A stretch of DNA of 64,000 nt from Brachynemurus nebulosus (Eukaryota; Arthropoda; Insecta; Neuroptera; Myrmeleontidae): the NCBI GenBank assembly GCA_035578155.1, contig JAPWDM010000003.1, positions 71,378,963 through 71,442,962 on the forward strand, read 5' to 3'. Positions 47,985-59,773 of this stretch are shown piece after piece. The notes under the pieces are model-generated. The model was not told the origin of the DNA and did no database searches. It saw only the letters and a list, made by a program, of their open reading frames with translations. The position numbers and the translations under genes are program-made. Within the stretch, counting starts at the first letter, position 1, and every line of letters starts with the position of its first letter.

Positions 47985-50275
47985 CTGATAGAAAGTAACA
48001 TTTAAAATTAAATTTGAAGCTGCTTGTACAGTGTAGGTAATTGAACAAAATAACTGGAACACTATTCTTCACCTATTATTACGTTATAATCTCTCACATA
48101 AACGGTTTTGGTAACGAACTTGCTGTGTTCCCAATTTCTATCGCGGGAAATATCATATACAACCGTGGGAAAATAGACTCAACAAAAATTAGAGGAACGA
48201 CAAAATCGAACGAACTAAAAGTTCTTGCCTTTATATAAAAATAACATTTTATTAAACTAAATCGTATGCTTTTTGCTGCTGGAATCCAAAAAAATTTTTT
48301 CTATAATACTTTTTTTAAAGTTGATAAAGAATTTCTCAGCATACTCAGAAGATATTCGCAAGACTGAAAACGCATTAAGTAAATTATTATGTATTTGTAT
48401 AGTGAATTTGACAAGGAAAACTTTAAATATTTTTAATATTTAAGATTAAATTTCAGTAAATCTATCAACCAGTGAATTATTTAATACTTTTTTATTGAAA
48501 ATAAAAATTGAAATTGTTCATCGCACTAAAATTGTGCTCGAATTGTGGAAAAAATTTTTGAATTCAAGTTATTTTAGCCGATTGACGGTCATTAACGCTG
48601 TAAGACGTCAAGTGAAACCTGATAACTGCGACACCACACCGTACCACCTCAATAATTTCAATTCAAGTTGTTATCAAAACAGTGTATCAGTTGGTCATTT
48701 CGTTATAATTCGTTATTTGCTGTTAAAAAAAATACGATATCACACAATCATTCCGACAGAGAGTATTCAGGGCCGTAGAGAAAAATGACGCGCACTGGGG
48801 AAAAAATATATTTTCAGGTTTTTACCCGGGCCTGTTTTCTAGACCGGAGCCCCAGAACTAGAATCCCGGCTGCCCTGCTCTGTTCGACCTCGACAGTCAC
48901 AAGATCATAATTAATCATTTCATCCAGAAATTAATCAAGGCAGTGATTGTAAATAAAAAATATAAACCAACAAACTTCTTTATTGAAAAAATTAACGCAA
49001 ACTTTAAATGCTTCCGTCAACGAAGTACCTAAATTTCCAAAAATAAATTTCTCTAAAATATTCTAATATCAATAGTATATTAACTAATATATTTATTTAT
49101 ATTAAATATATAGATTTCGATATTATATCGTATTCCCAAAACTTATTCATGAAACTATCTATTTACACAAAATGACGAAAATTTACTTAACACTTGTGCA
49201 AATTGTTTAACTAAATATTGTTTGTTGATATTTCTTGAGCAAATAGTTGCATCGTAAAACTTACGTAGCTCGTCGCAATAAACCGAATAATGACTGAACA
49301 ACGCAACATGGTGAAATTTTCGGTGTTGTGTTTATACATCGCAGTATGGAAATAATCATAATCAAGTTAATGGAATAAGCAAATTAGAGTGCTCTTTGAA
49401 AATTATTATGATAGAAATAGAAATTTAGAAACAGATATTATACTCATTCGCATGTATATTTTATAATATTGTAATAAAAACTAAGGAATTACTTTAAATA
49501 GTACGCACTGAGTCCCGTGATGATGTCATCAAGCTTAAATTTTTCCTATTTTAAATAAACAGCTACGAAAATGATATCAATCAAATTTTTTCGTGAAAAT
49601 ATAACAGATTTAGATTTTCCATATGTGGTTTTTCTGTTTGGTTTATCCCGATTTTGAATTTGTAGACTAGAATAAGAAATCGACCAAAATTTGCTCAACG
49701 ATCAACGCCGTGGTTTGAACATCACTGTTATTATATAGCTTGTTTATCCAAACAACAAGATTAAGAAAAGAAACGCATTTTTTTCTTGGCCTGCTAGATA
49801 CTTTGGTATTTAAAATTTCACCCGGCAGTGTAAAATTTTGGAAACCTCACCTTTGGAGCAAACATTGACGCTAACTCGAAACATCTTTTTAATTGTCACA
49901 TTTTGGTTGATTTTTATAACGCGTAGCAAAAAAAGTTTACCCTTGCTTGCTCTAATGGGTGTTAGGGCCCCATACAAGCATACTGAATATATATTAAGTT
50001 CTTTTCTTTAAATCTTGGTAATAAAATAGAAGATAAATATAAGAAACGTTTCGCTAAACATTAAATGAAACATCAATGGAAATCAAATGAAATCATTCGT
50101 TAAGGGAAACAGATGTTTCAAAACAGAGAAAAATATATTAATTTACATTAATTTATCCTTAGCATCAACAATATTAAAGATATTTCTTAGAATATCAAAG
50201 AATATCAAAAGAATGAGATGTCGGATGCATTAATTTTTAATTTTATTTTTATCACAAATTTTAATAAAATGTTCC
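47985..50275. other. AT-rich intergenic DNA; GC-rich repeat scrap at 48770-48890
   Basis: 48770-48890 contains cagggccgtagagaaaaatg and gagccccagaactagaatcc, related to 19262-19340. CAGGGCCGTAG resembles a hAT terminus. The frame at 48495-48788 (97 codons) runs into this scrap and has no domain. No gene supported. Confidence 0.4.
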
Positions 50276-50515
50276 GTGAATTCTTTTCAATATGTTTTTC
50301 ATAATGACGCTTCATCATTCGAAGGGCAACCGTTTGTGGCTCCCTACTGGGGTCACCCTGCAACTGTTTCATTTGTGTATATCTTCATACAGTGTTCCTT
50401 CTCAATAGTTCCGCAGAATGAAATGAGGGGAATAGCTTTTCCAGGAAATGTTGTTCTCCCAGCAAAGGCTAATCGCTCGCTGGCAAGGTACAATAATTTT
50501 TTTACCTATGTCTAG
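50276..50515 (+). other. Unassigned GC-richer open stretch, possible exon or element relic
   Basis: A 79-codon frame in DNA clearly less A/T-rich than its surroundings; it ends SLARYNNFFTYV. A gcaag|gtac junction near 50488 could be a splice donor. The reverse strand is also largely open (for example FAGRTTFPGKAIPLISFCGT), so direction is uncertain. I recognise no domain. It could be an exon fragment, a retroelement piece or chance. Confidence 0.2.
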
Positions 50516-51240
50516 ATTTAAAATTTATAGTTCGATAATTTATGATCCTGTCAAAATTAAAAACTTTTCAGGAGCGTCAAAACAAGTACGTGGGTCTGAA
50601 TAATATAATTTAAAAATTCAATTTAAACTAATATTTTTTATACAACCATACGATAAAACTCTAGTGATTTATGTTTAATAAAATGCATATACAATACATA
50701 ATAGATACGCATAATTAGACTACATATTACCACATATTACGTATATGTGCGTATAGTATAATGTACATGTACATACACAGTATTGGATCTGGGTTATAAT
50801 CTATTGATATAATTTTTATTGCAATCACCTATTTATGCATGTGTTAACAAAATTATGTTTCTTTATTACTCAAAATCGAATTAAAAAATATTGACTATTA
50901 TGTAACATTTTTCGTTTACTGATAAAATAAAATATGTATCTCCTCATAAAATTTTGTAAAACTACGCTCGCTTCTCTAAATGTTTTTTCATAATTTCTAT
51001 TTTGTATAAACAAATCAGTTGTTTATACCTGCTTAAGATTTATGTTTCATTGTTTACATAGTGAGGTTACCAGTGAATTCACTATCAGCGTATGCAGTGG
51101 ATTAATATAAGCAATGCTGACTAATTAGTCGAATAATGATGTTACAAATTTAAGTTGTCTTGCTATATTTATTTAATTTAGATAATTTTTCTCCCACTTA
51201 ATATAAACAAAACAAACTTTTGGATTCTTAGCTTTGATCA
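50516..51240. other. AT-rich intergenic DNA, no gene recognised
   Basis: Contains alternating purine-pyrimidine tacgtatatgtgcgtatag near 50739 and no other recognised structure. Confidence 0.35.
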
Positions 51241-51249
51241 AATAAATAA

Positions 51250-51320
51250 ATAACAGGTGGTAGAGTGGTGGTAAGGCTCGAGTCTCAAACTGGGGAAGCG
51301 GGGAAATCAAGTAATTTTAC
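51250..51320 (+). repeat. Possible SINE head
   Basis: TGGTAGAGTGG at about 51259 fits the A-box pattern, and the segment to about 51315 is GC-richer than its flanks (aaggctcgagtctcaaactg, gggaagcgggg). A B-box is only weakly present (gggaaatcaagt). Low confidence. Confidence 0.25.
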
Positions 51321-51491
51321 GGATTCGTTAAATGATGCTGACAAGGTATACGTATCTACTAGTATAAAAACTTGGTATAGGTTTCTTTTTGTTTTTATCT
51401 CATATTTTTAGAAAACTACATAAAAAGGACACAAATAATAAGAATATTTTTTTAAACATTTTGGGTCAAGATCTACACTCATACTAAATAC

Positions 51492-51963
51492 TACTGATGT
51501 CAAGCCGACGAGCAGTTAGTCGATTAATCGACCAACTTTCAAACAAAATTAGTTGTTAGTCGAAAACATCGAGCAAACAATAGTCGACTAATCGACTAAA
51601 TTTTTAATCGAATTCATGAATAGGATAACTTATATAACTTTTTCAAAAACGATGCTTTCTTTTGATTTTAATTATTGACTTTTAATATATTTTTTTAAGA
51701 AAAAGAAAGATTTGACATATCACAATATGTCTGTCAATCTCATAAAAGTGAAAAATCATACAATTGAATAATTTTTTAGTTTTAATTTTTTGAAATTCAA
51801 TAAATAATACAGAAAAATTAATAAATTAGTCGTTTTTAGTCATTTAAAAAAGGTATCATATTAGTCATTTAGTCGAAGGTAAAATAAACGACTAAAAATT
51901 GACCCAATGTAAACAAAATTAGTCGACTAAACCGATTAATCGATTGATTATCCGACATCACTA
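51492..51963. mobile_element. hAT MITE with TAGTCGACTA words
   Basis: The ends TACTGATGTCAAGCCGACG and ttgattatccgacatcacTA are inverted. Flanks CTAAATAC (51484-51491) and TTAAATAC (51964-51971) form an 8-bp duplication with one difference. Both ends consist of TAGTCGACTAATCGACTAA-type words. No coding sequence. Confidence 0.88.
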
Positions 51964-51971
51964 TTAAATAC

Positions 51972-52554
51972 CAAGTTTCCAGCAGTAGTAGAAGTTGCCC
52001 TAACAATTAATAAGTCAGTAACATAAATATATTTTCAATGTCAAAAATTATTTTAGTAGTGACAAAAATTATTCCATCTGATTTAGTTTTCGCATATTAT
52101 CATTAAACTATCATAATTAACGCGTGCTCAATACTTCCCGATGATACTCGAACAATATGTGAAAGATAGTGTAGTATAATCAATGAAGCACAAAAACAAC
52201 TACACGCTGATAATATACACGATGAATCAATCAGCTTGAAAATATATATGTATATAAAACTAATTAAGTGGAAATAATATTTTATCGTTGTTAATTTCAC
52301 CTTATAAAACACTTCCCATTGCTGATAATTCGATGTTTTCACGAATAAATGCCAATAAAAATAAACCAAAGATTTAATTACATTTTATGTATTACGAAAA
52401 TTTCTTTCTGACTTTACCGTACATAAGTATAGCCCCCTTACACGGGCGGTTCACCATAATGTGGTTTAGTATATATAATTATTTAAAATTAGCACCTACA
52501 TCGGTTAATGGTTGTAATTTAATTTTTATGATTGAAGTTTAATTAGAAATTAGG
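51972..52554. other. AT-rich intergenic DNA, no gene recognised
   Basis: The 88-codon minus frame at 52103-52369 (MVYFYWHLFVKTSNYQ...) has no recognised domain. A small GC pocket at about 52430-52450 (agcccccttacacgggcggt) is unassigned. Confidence 0.35.
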
Positions 52555-53575
52555 TACCGTAAGCCCGGAGTAGGTACTTAAGCCCAGATTTGCAAGTCAT
52601 CTGATAATTTTTAAAATTGAACGTAACTATTATATTTATTTGGAATAGGGAATTCAGTACATTAATCTGTATATGACTACGGTTAGTTTATTATATAATG
52701 TGGATTTTTTTCTGATGGTTCAAAAATTTTATAAATCTTTAGATTTTCGTTTAAGTTAACTTCAAGATCGAGTTACTTGAGCCCAAACCTAAATTTTCAA
52801 GTGATTTCCATTTGAAAACAGTTTGAGACCATGCAGGATGTTGGTTACTAACTGAAACACATTGTACAAACATGTATTTATTCAAAAAATATGAATATAG
52901 GTACTAAAACTGAATAATAATTTTCAAACAAAAATTGTTACGGATACCAAATTACTTTTATGAGTTAGAGTGTGTCTTCCTAAAGAGAATAATCCTTTTT
53001 TTTATTAGTGTAGGTGGAGGTATTTTCTTAACTATATCTTCCCGTTTATAGCACAATACGTCTTTGTTCTTGGACCATTTCCATGCCTTTTTAATTGGCT
53101 CCATGCAGTCTAGTCTTGTACCATTTTATACCAAAGTTATAAAATGGTACAAGACTATCTTGTTACCCCAATCTGAAGGTTATGTTAACTGGTTTATCAA
53201 AAGCTTAAAATAAGAAATTAAGAAGATAGCTGGCATATGAATATATCTGAATTTGCTTTAGTAACGAAGCAAATATGAAAATTATACACTTACCTTACTT
53301 TGTGAGCTATCGAAATACTTTTTACAGTTAAAAATTAGCAACATAACAAAAACAGCAACTTTAAATAGAGGTAAACAACACTCGCCTGACGCCTAGTGTC
53401 AATTTTCAAAACTACCTAAATATAAACACAGTGAACCTAGTGCTGTTACCTATCAGATAAACATGTAACTTATAGTTTTACTACTGGCTACACTAAGCAC
53501 AAAACAAACAATAATACTTTTTCCATTTTGGGCTCAAGTTACACATTAGGGCTCAAGTAATCCGTGTTTACGGTA
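52555..53575. mobile_element. ~1-kb TIR element with GGGCTCAAGTWAC words
   Basis: The left end TACCGTAAGCCCGGAGTAGG and right end gtaatccgtgtttacggta are imperfect inverts. The word gggctcaagt and its inverse acttRagccc recur near both ends and inside (about 52576, 52773, 53530 and 53550). A perfect 20-bp-arm hairpin lies inside at 53111-53157. No transposase frame seen. Confidence 0.65.
53111..53157. repeat. Perfect hairpin, 20-bp arms, 7-nt loop
   Basis: The arm tagtcttgtaccattttata (53111-53130) and its exact inverse (53138-53157) flank ccaaagt. No T run follows, so a terminator is unlikely. Confidence 0.9.
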
Positions 53576-54837
53576 TTTTAATGAAATCTCTAATAAAGGT
53601 TGTTGGTTAATTATTTTTTCGAAAAGAAAGCGTTTTTTGTGAGCTAATATACGTTGTATAAAGTAAAACTTTTGAAGTAGATAAAATACATGCAGATTTT
53701 ATGGAGAGAAACTGCACTACAGCTTCTATCTGAAAAAAAATCGCGAGACAACTATTCATAAAATATTTCACTTTCACAAATATTCTTCGGGAAACGAAAC
53801 TGGATATAGTATTTTAGATCGAACATTTAAATTGACTAAAGTATTAGAATGGAACGTAATATATAAGCAAAAGAGATTGCTCTGGAATTGTAAGAATGGC
53901 TAGAAATAAGTCACTGCACGAAATAAGAGACATAGAAAGACGAAAGAAACGATAGAACGATTTACTGTAATTAATGGTTTTTCAACAAACCAAAATGGCC
54001 TGCGGTATAAAGAAGAAGAAATAGAAGGGGGCACAATAGATTCAGATCATAGTAAATAAATCGTCTACTGGAATTAAATTAAGCATTAATGTCCAGTTCA
54101 CAGGGTCTAGCAAACTTTGTAAGATAATTATTTTTATGATATTTGACATTTAATGATTAATTTACTTAACTGAATTAAAACTAAATTCAAATTCAAAGTG
54201 AATAAATCCACCAATAGTTGTTAACTCTTATTTATTTGAAAAATCTGGCCCTTCAAAAAGACACACACTTGTAACTTCAACATAGCTTTAAAGCTTTTGA
54301 TATTAGCGAATTACCACTTGGGAAATTTATTGTGAGATTTGAGTCCATCATAAAAATTAGTTTTGAGCTTTACTATATTATAATAGTATATTCCATAAAA
54401 AAATCGTAAGTGTTATTTTTATGGCCCCGAATGCAGTTTGAGAATCCGAGGATTTAAATTAGTTTTGATTATTTAGCCCGATTTGAACAGAATTAAATGC
54501 GCTATTTGAATTATGTAAAGTCTAAAAGAAGGGCATAGAACCCCATTATTATTATTATTATAATTTTATTTCTGAAACTCAAATATATACCTACTCGTTA
54601 AGCGGAAAGTAATAACCTGTGAAATTTGTTAGATTCTGCAGAATGCTGCAGCAGAGATTTTTTTAATTAATAAACGTAAAACATTGATCTTAATTATTCC
54701 AAATTTTAAACATTCTTAATATTAATTAACCTGCCGTCGAAAAACTCGTGTACTCAATTAGATAACCCTCAAACAAACACGTCGTCAACCGTAGATAATA
54801 TATTTACAGATAATCAAAATAATTTTTTATTCAGATT
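53576..54837. other. AT-rich intergenic DNA, no gene recognised
   Basis: A (TTA)n run of five to six units lies near 54546. Nothing coding. Confidence 0.4.
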
Positions 54838-55493
54838 AGGGGAGACTAGGGTAAAGTTGCCAGTGGAAGTAAAGTGGTCATTGGCTTTTACTCACTGGAA
54901 ACTATCATACTCCAATCTGGTGGTGAAGTTGAATACTAATTTGTAGAGAAGCCATTAGGATTCTATTAAAACGTCGGTAATCAGTTCACTAGATTGTATG
55001 AATTATTACGAATTTTTTAGTCGAATTTTTCAACTGTAAAAATTAGACTTATTATGAAAAAATGTGAAGAAATAAATCTTATGGTGAGACTTCAATGTCC
55101 ATCCGTCCGCTGATATATAATAATTAATGGTACAATTGTAGTTTGATTTTGTATATAAACATGTTTATTACTTCAAGATATCTTATCGGGTTAAAATGGA
55201 TACCCCTGGCCACTTTACCCGTCTTCTTCAGGGAAAATAGTTTAAAGCAATTTGCATAAATTTTCAAAATTCATTTTAAGCAACACTGCAGTGGTGAGTC
55301 GCCCTTTTAAAGTAGATACTAATTCTTATACACTCATTTCTACTACTAACGCACTGGCAGGGGGTAATAATGCCACAGTACGTGCTTCTGAAGTTGAACT
55401 GTCGTATGAAAAGTTTTGATTATGTTTATTTTTAAATGATACAACTGAAATATAATCTATTTAAATTAACGATTACAATAATTCATTAATTTT

Positions 55494-55700
55494 GAAAGTG
55501 AGGCAAGTCCATTTAGTTATAATAAACCACTATTTTTTTTAAGCCAGCACTATAAACATAATTGGATTATAAACTTACATTATCTAATACCACAAAATAC
55601 AAAAAGTATGTCTATTAATACTTACCAAAATTTTTAAATTTATTGAAACGCAGATCCTTAAATATCTCGCAATAAAAAAATATGGACTTGCCCCACTTGC
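55494..55700. mobile_element. 207-bp MITE with AAAGTGRGGCAAGTCCAT ends
   Basis: The left end gaaagtgaggcaagtccat and right end tatggacttgccccacttgc are inverted, with AT-rich DNA between. It sits inside the 54838-56500 element. Confidence 0.7.
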
Positions 55701-56290
55701 AAAATAAACGGTTCATTTACTCAACAATTTTTAATATGTTCAAATCACATAATTATAATCAGTGTTGGGTAAGATATCGAATTTTATTATCTAGATAACA
55801 GATGATAGATAACATTTTAAAATATTTAAAGATAATAAATAATTTAACCGTTATCTAGCTAAAATTTTAGATAACAGATAAGATAATATTTACAGAAATA
55901 ATGCACTAGGTCAGTGTTTTTCAACTGCCGGTTCGTATACCGTGGCCGGGCTACGGAAGTATCTCCTCGCCCCGCAGAAAATGTGTGAATTACAACAAAA
56001 TTATAAAAATGTTAAAAAAAGGCTTTCGGCTACAAAATTATATTTTTTTGCAATGTTTTTTTTATTTTAATTTATGGCCCTAGGTAGTGTACGTCTAGCA
56101 CAATACAGCACAATATTTTTTTTGTCTTAAAAAGGAAAACGGCAGGGCTAACTTTATATTTGAAAATAGCAGTGGAGTGGTCACTTTACACATGTTGCGA
56201 AAAACGGAAATTGGAAAAATGCCTTTCAAAATATTGGTGATATATTGATGGTCATTGGTTCTGGACTAAAGAAACTACATACATGCTAAA

Positions 56291-56422
56291 TATTGTTCAA
56301 CAAATCTGACTTTGCCGCATCAAGGTCATTAAAAGTGAGATAGTGATATAGTGAGATAGTACTTACAATAAAGAAAAAATTACCTTGATAGCGGCAAAGT
56401 CAGATTTGTTGAACAGTACTTA
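56291..56422. repeat. Hairpin with ~35-bp arms
   Basis: attgttcaacaaatctgact, continuing ttgccgcatcaaggt, is mirrored by accttgatagcggcaaagtc and agatttgttgaacag. The loop contains gtgagatagt repeated. Confidence 0.85.
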
Positions 56423-56500
56423 TTAATTTGTATTTTATTTTAAATAGATAAACTAAACAACATCTTGTCTTGGAGTGGCCACTTTACCCCAGTCTCCTAT

Positions 56501-57459
56501 ATGTACATTCACAATGTTACATGCAGAATAACGTTTTTGTTGTGTGTACGCGACATTCTGTTATCTAATACCCATTCAATACCACCACCACTGACTTGTC
56601 AAAAACATGCGGCTGCTAAAAATGAATTATCTTTAACGTCATCATCTGCACCAGAACCGCCAACCAGCACCAGGAAAACGCGTAATGCCATTGTTACATT
56701 AATCTAATTTCACAATATTTTTTTTTTTCTTTCTACGCTTAAAATTTCGTTAAATTTAGTTTAAATAAAATTAATTATTGTGGCACGTTTCCACTTCGTA
56801 TTCGACACTCGGCTAGATCGCAAAATTTATTAAATGGTTTTTGTTTGTGAATTTTTAATGTTGATCGAAAAGTTTCGCGAGACGATAGAAAGTTATTCTT
56901 GGTTGTTTTTTGGTGTACGAGTGAGTGAGAGAGAAAATAAAAACAAAAGCAACATTGAAAATAAATTTATCTTGCCGTTGTTTTTCAATGAACTTACCTT
57001 GAACAAACTATCAAGTGAGGTAGATACATTACCGGAATAATAATTGTACGAAACAAACTTTCGTTTATATCATTCTTTATTGTTTCGATGAAGTTTTCGA
57101 GTTATTTAACTATTATCGGGGTAACGTTCGGTAAATGAACAACGGTAAATAGGTTGATTTATGATGCGTCATATATAGGTACAGCCGGCAAAATAATTAG
57201 GGAGAAGAGCAAGGGATTATCGAATATTAAATCCCTTTATGGAGATTACATGAAGGAGGTTTTTGTTTTCCATCAAATATTGTGTTAGACCTACGGCTAA
57301 ATGTATTTTCAATGTAATAGTCAGCTACCTTTACGAAACAAACTGGGAGGTAATTTCAAACAAGTGGTTTTTGAATTTCAATCTCAATAAACATTACTTT
57401 TTTTTTAATAAAATCAATTAACAATACAAACAAGGTAAAGCCAACATTTAAAAAATGTA
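56501..57459. other. Unassigned DNA, somewhat less AT-rich
   Basis: Two short frames (56465-56707, ending TSTRKTRNAIVTLI; 56834-57040, starting MVFVCEFLMLIEKFRETIES) lie here in moderately richer sequence. Neither has a recognised domain, and the first begins inside the right end of the 54838-56500 element. They could be exon fragments but I cannot support a gene. Confidence 0.25.
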
Positions 57460-57532
57460 AACTAAAAAAAAAAAATATATAAAAAAAATATATAAAAAAA
57501 ATATATAAAAAAAATATATAAAAAAAAAAAAA
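57460..57532. repeat. (A7-8 TATAT)n microsatellite
   Basis: Four to five units of ataaaaaaaatatat directly precede the 5'-truncated Penelope-type fragment. Confidence 0.9.
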
Positions 57533-57533
57533 C

Positions 57534-57809
57534 GCGTCTTACATAGGTCAGACTGGTCGAACGTTCGAAACCAGATATAAGGAACATATCACTACCCAGA
57601 AACACATTTCCAACTTTGGTTTACATCTACTAGAAACAGGTCATTCGGTAAAACCCGATCAACAACCCAAAATATTACATATTTGTAAAAAAGGCCGCAA
57701 ACTCAACATTTTGGAAGCCCTGGAAATCAACAAATTGAACAAAGATCCAAACCATGTCATCTTGAATGACCAAATTGATTTAAACAAATCGCCTTTATTA
57801 AATCTATAA
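57534..57809 (+). pseudogene. GIY-YIG endonuclease C-terminus of a Penelope-like retroelement
   Basis: An uninterrupted frame without ATG runs from 57534 to a TAA at 57807-57809. It starts ASYIGQTGRTFETRYKEH, showing the second half of the GIY-YIG signature (YIG), the conserved QTGR-F-R--EH segment with its catalytic arginine, an F--HLLETGH element, and near the end KKGRKLNILEALEINK with the conserved glutamate region, then ILNDQ. This pattern is typical of the GIY-YIG domain at the C-terminus of Penelope-like elements, where it nicks target DNA. The reverse transcriptase part and first GIY residues are missing; the 5' edge abuts an A/T microsatellite, so it is a 5'-truncated copy. No stop or frameshift lies within the 91 codons. 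Confidence 0.82.
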
Positions 57810-58405
57810 CACGATGCATCTCACGTTTTGTTTTCGAATAGTTTAGTTGATAGGACCCATTTTAAAAAAAATTTTATCCATTCCTGGTAATTAATATTTA
57901 AATAGTCTTTTTACAATATTTTTGATTTTACTTCATTTAACAAACCTTTTAGTTTAACAAAAGCAGCTACCTGCTGGGTGTAACCCCTCGTGCATATCAA
58001 CAGACAGATGTCTGTATGATTTCCTTTGTTTCTGGTAATTGTCGTTCGCCGCTGTTTTCACGTGTCTGGTTTTCCCCAGTGTGCTCCGGTCAATTTAATA
58101 ATATTGGACCTAACCAGTTTTTAAAAATAAATTTCGCTGTAAACTACCTTTGCAAACAATACAAAAATTTTTAATTTTATTGTATACTGTGATTGTATCT
58201 GTCTCTGTCTCTGTCTCTAGCATCCCCCACCAATGCATTATTTGCTCCGATCTATATTATAAATAGTTTTCGCCAAAAAGAGCAATTTTTAGTTAAGTTT
58301 TTCACCTGATGATGGTGTAAAAGCCGAAAGTCGACTCGTGTTTTTCTGTTATTTTGCTGTGAAAAGTGACAAAGCAACGATACCATATTTAAAAAAAAAA
58401 ACTTT
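57810..58405 (+). mobile_element. Probable 3' region of the Penelope-like element
   Basis: Follows the endonuclease stop. Contains a tctctg tandem (58198-58219) and cacctgatgatggtgtaaaa followed by gccgaaagtcgactcgtg near 58307, then an A-rich end at about 58390. CTGATGA...GAAA motifs are known in Penelope-like elements as hammerhead ribozyme cores, but the stems here look too short. The extent is inferred. Confidence 0.5.
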
Positions 58406-58479
58406 TTAAGAAAAAGATAGGTACAACCAACTTCAGAATAATAAAAACACTGAAAAGTAAAAAAATATGGTAGCTTGCA

Positions 58480-58890
58480 ATCATTTCAGCCATAAATTAG
58501 AATAACATTTATTCATGTTATATGAAATATCGTTTTCCGATCACGTGATCGACCATGTAATTCAAATAAATATATTCATACTTTTTTTAAATATTAGAAA
58601 AATCTTTAAAAGCAATTCTTGTATTTTAAATGTAATTCTAGCTAGCAATCTTTTCGGTCATAAGTTAGAATAACATTTAGTCATGTAATATGAAATGTCG
58701 TTTTTCGACCAATTGGTGGACCATGTAATTCAGATAAATTTAGACACTTTCTTAAGCATTAGAGAAGTGTTTAAAATCAATTATTCAATTTTAAACAGAA
58801 TTCATTTAGTTTAAAATCATTTTCGCCATTAGAATAACATTAAATCGTATTATATGAAAGGTTCTGTCATTTGGTCGACCATAAATATGT
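58480..58890 (-). repeat. ~165-bp tandem satellite, inverted array
   Basis: Two and a half to three units are the reverse complement of the 17157-17710 repeat. Landmarks: cattagagaagtgtttaaaa, atgtcgtttttcgaccaatt, ttagaataacatttagtcat. Unit spacing is about 165 (agcaatt at 58611, atcaatt at 58776). Confidence 0.8.
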
Positions 58891-59036
58891 CCCCACCAGG
58901 TTAGTCCTGCCATTTTCTATTTTCAAACAAAATTATTGTATCATGTTGTGCTAATCGTGTACTATCATGTCCCGTAAATAATAGAAGTAAAATTCCAAAA
59001 AAAAATTTTTGCAGCCAATAACTATTTTTAAACATA
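58891..59036. repeat. Diverged duplicate of the right-arm edge
   Basis: ggttagtcctgccattttct and gtgctaatcgtgtac (58898-58965) resemble attagccctgccgttttcct and gtgctagacgtacac (59040-59108), so the inner edge of the arm is present twice. Confidence 0.6.
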
Positions 59037-59773
59037 AAATTAGCCCTGCCGTTTTCCTTTTTAGGACAAAAACAAATATTGTGCTGTATTGTGCTAGACG
59101 TACACTACCTAGGGCCATAAATTAAAATAAAAAAAAACATATTGCAAAAAAATATTGCAAAAAAATATAATTTTATAGCCGAAAGCCTTTTTTTTAACAT
59201 TTTTATAATTTTGTTGTAATTCACACATTTTCTGCGGGGCGAGGAGATACTTCCGTAGCCCGGCCCGGAATACGGACCGGCGGTTGAAAAACACTGACCT
59301 AATGCATTATTTCTGTAAATATTATCTTATCTGTTATTTAAAATTTTATCTAGATAACGGTTAAATTATTTGTTATCTTTAAATATTTTAAAATGTTATC
59401 TATAATCTGTTATCTAGGTAATAAAATTCGATATCTTGCCCAACACTGATTATAATTATGTGATTTGAACATATTAAAGTTGTTGAATAAATATTACATT
59501 ACATTTATAAACTACGTACTTATTAAAATTTTTTAATATTTCATGCAATATTTTTTTCTTTCACTGTCCTCCACTCCCTTTCTCCCAATTCCATACTTCC
59601 CCCACTTTCTTCTACAATACAACTAAGTACATCTACCGGTACGTAAAATACATTTTTACATAATAAATACAGTCGGTACCATGAAAGTGTTACAGCACGG
59701 GACTAAAATAACAGTTTCATAGTGAGATAAGCGCCAAAGTAAATTTTGATCACACATTTAAGAAGTTTAGGAA

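Larger units (their letters stand above)
54838..56500. mobile_element. TIR element (AGGGGAGACTRGGGTAAAGT ends) with nested insertions
   Basis: The left end AGGGGAGACTAGGGTAAAGT and right end ccactttaccccagtctcct are inverted. The subterminal word ggccactttacc recurs (about 54872, 55207, 56176 and 56473). Inside lie a 207-bp MITE (55494-55700), the left arm of the long inverted pair (55721-56172) and a hairpin (56291-56422). Confidence 0.65.
55721..59486. repeat. Long inverted repeat, ~450-bp arms 2.9 kb apart
   Basis: The left arm 55721-56172 and right arm 59020-59486 are inverse copies with scattered differences. Mirrored landmarks are aatatgttcaaatcacataa, cagtgttgggtaagatatcg, ctgttatctagataac-type words, gtatctcctcgccccgcaga and acgtctagcacaatacagca. 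The arms start with cagtgttggg, a common hAT-like terminus. Since the left arm lies inside the 54838-56500 element, these may be two independent insertions of one element in opposite orientation rather than one 3.8-kb unit. The 61-codon minus frame at 59109-59294 is arm sequence. Confidence 0.85.

Noticed and set aside
53111..53157. Perfect hairpin as a transcription terminator
   Set aside because: No T-run follows and the setting is eukaryotic intergenic DNA.
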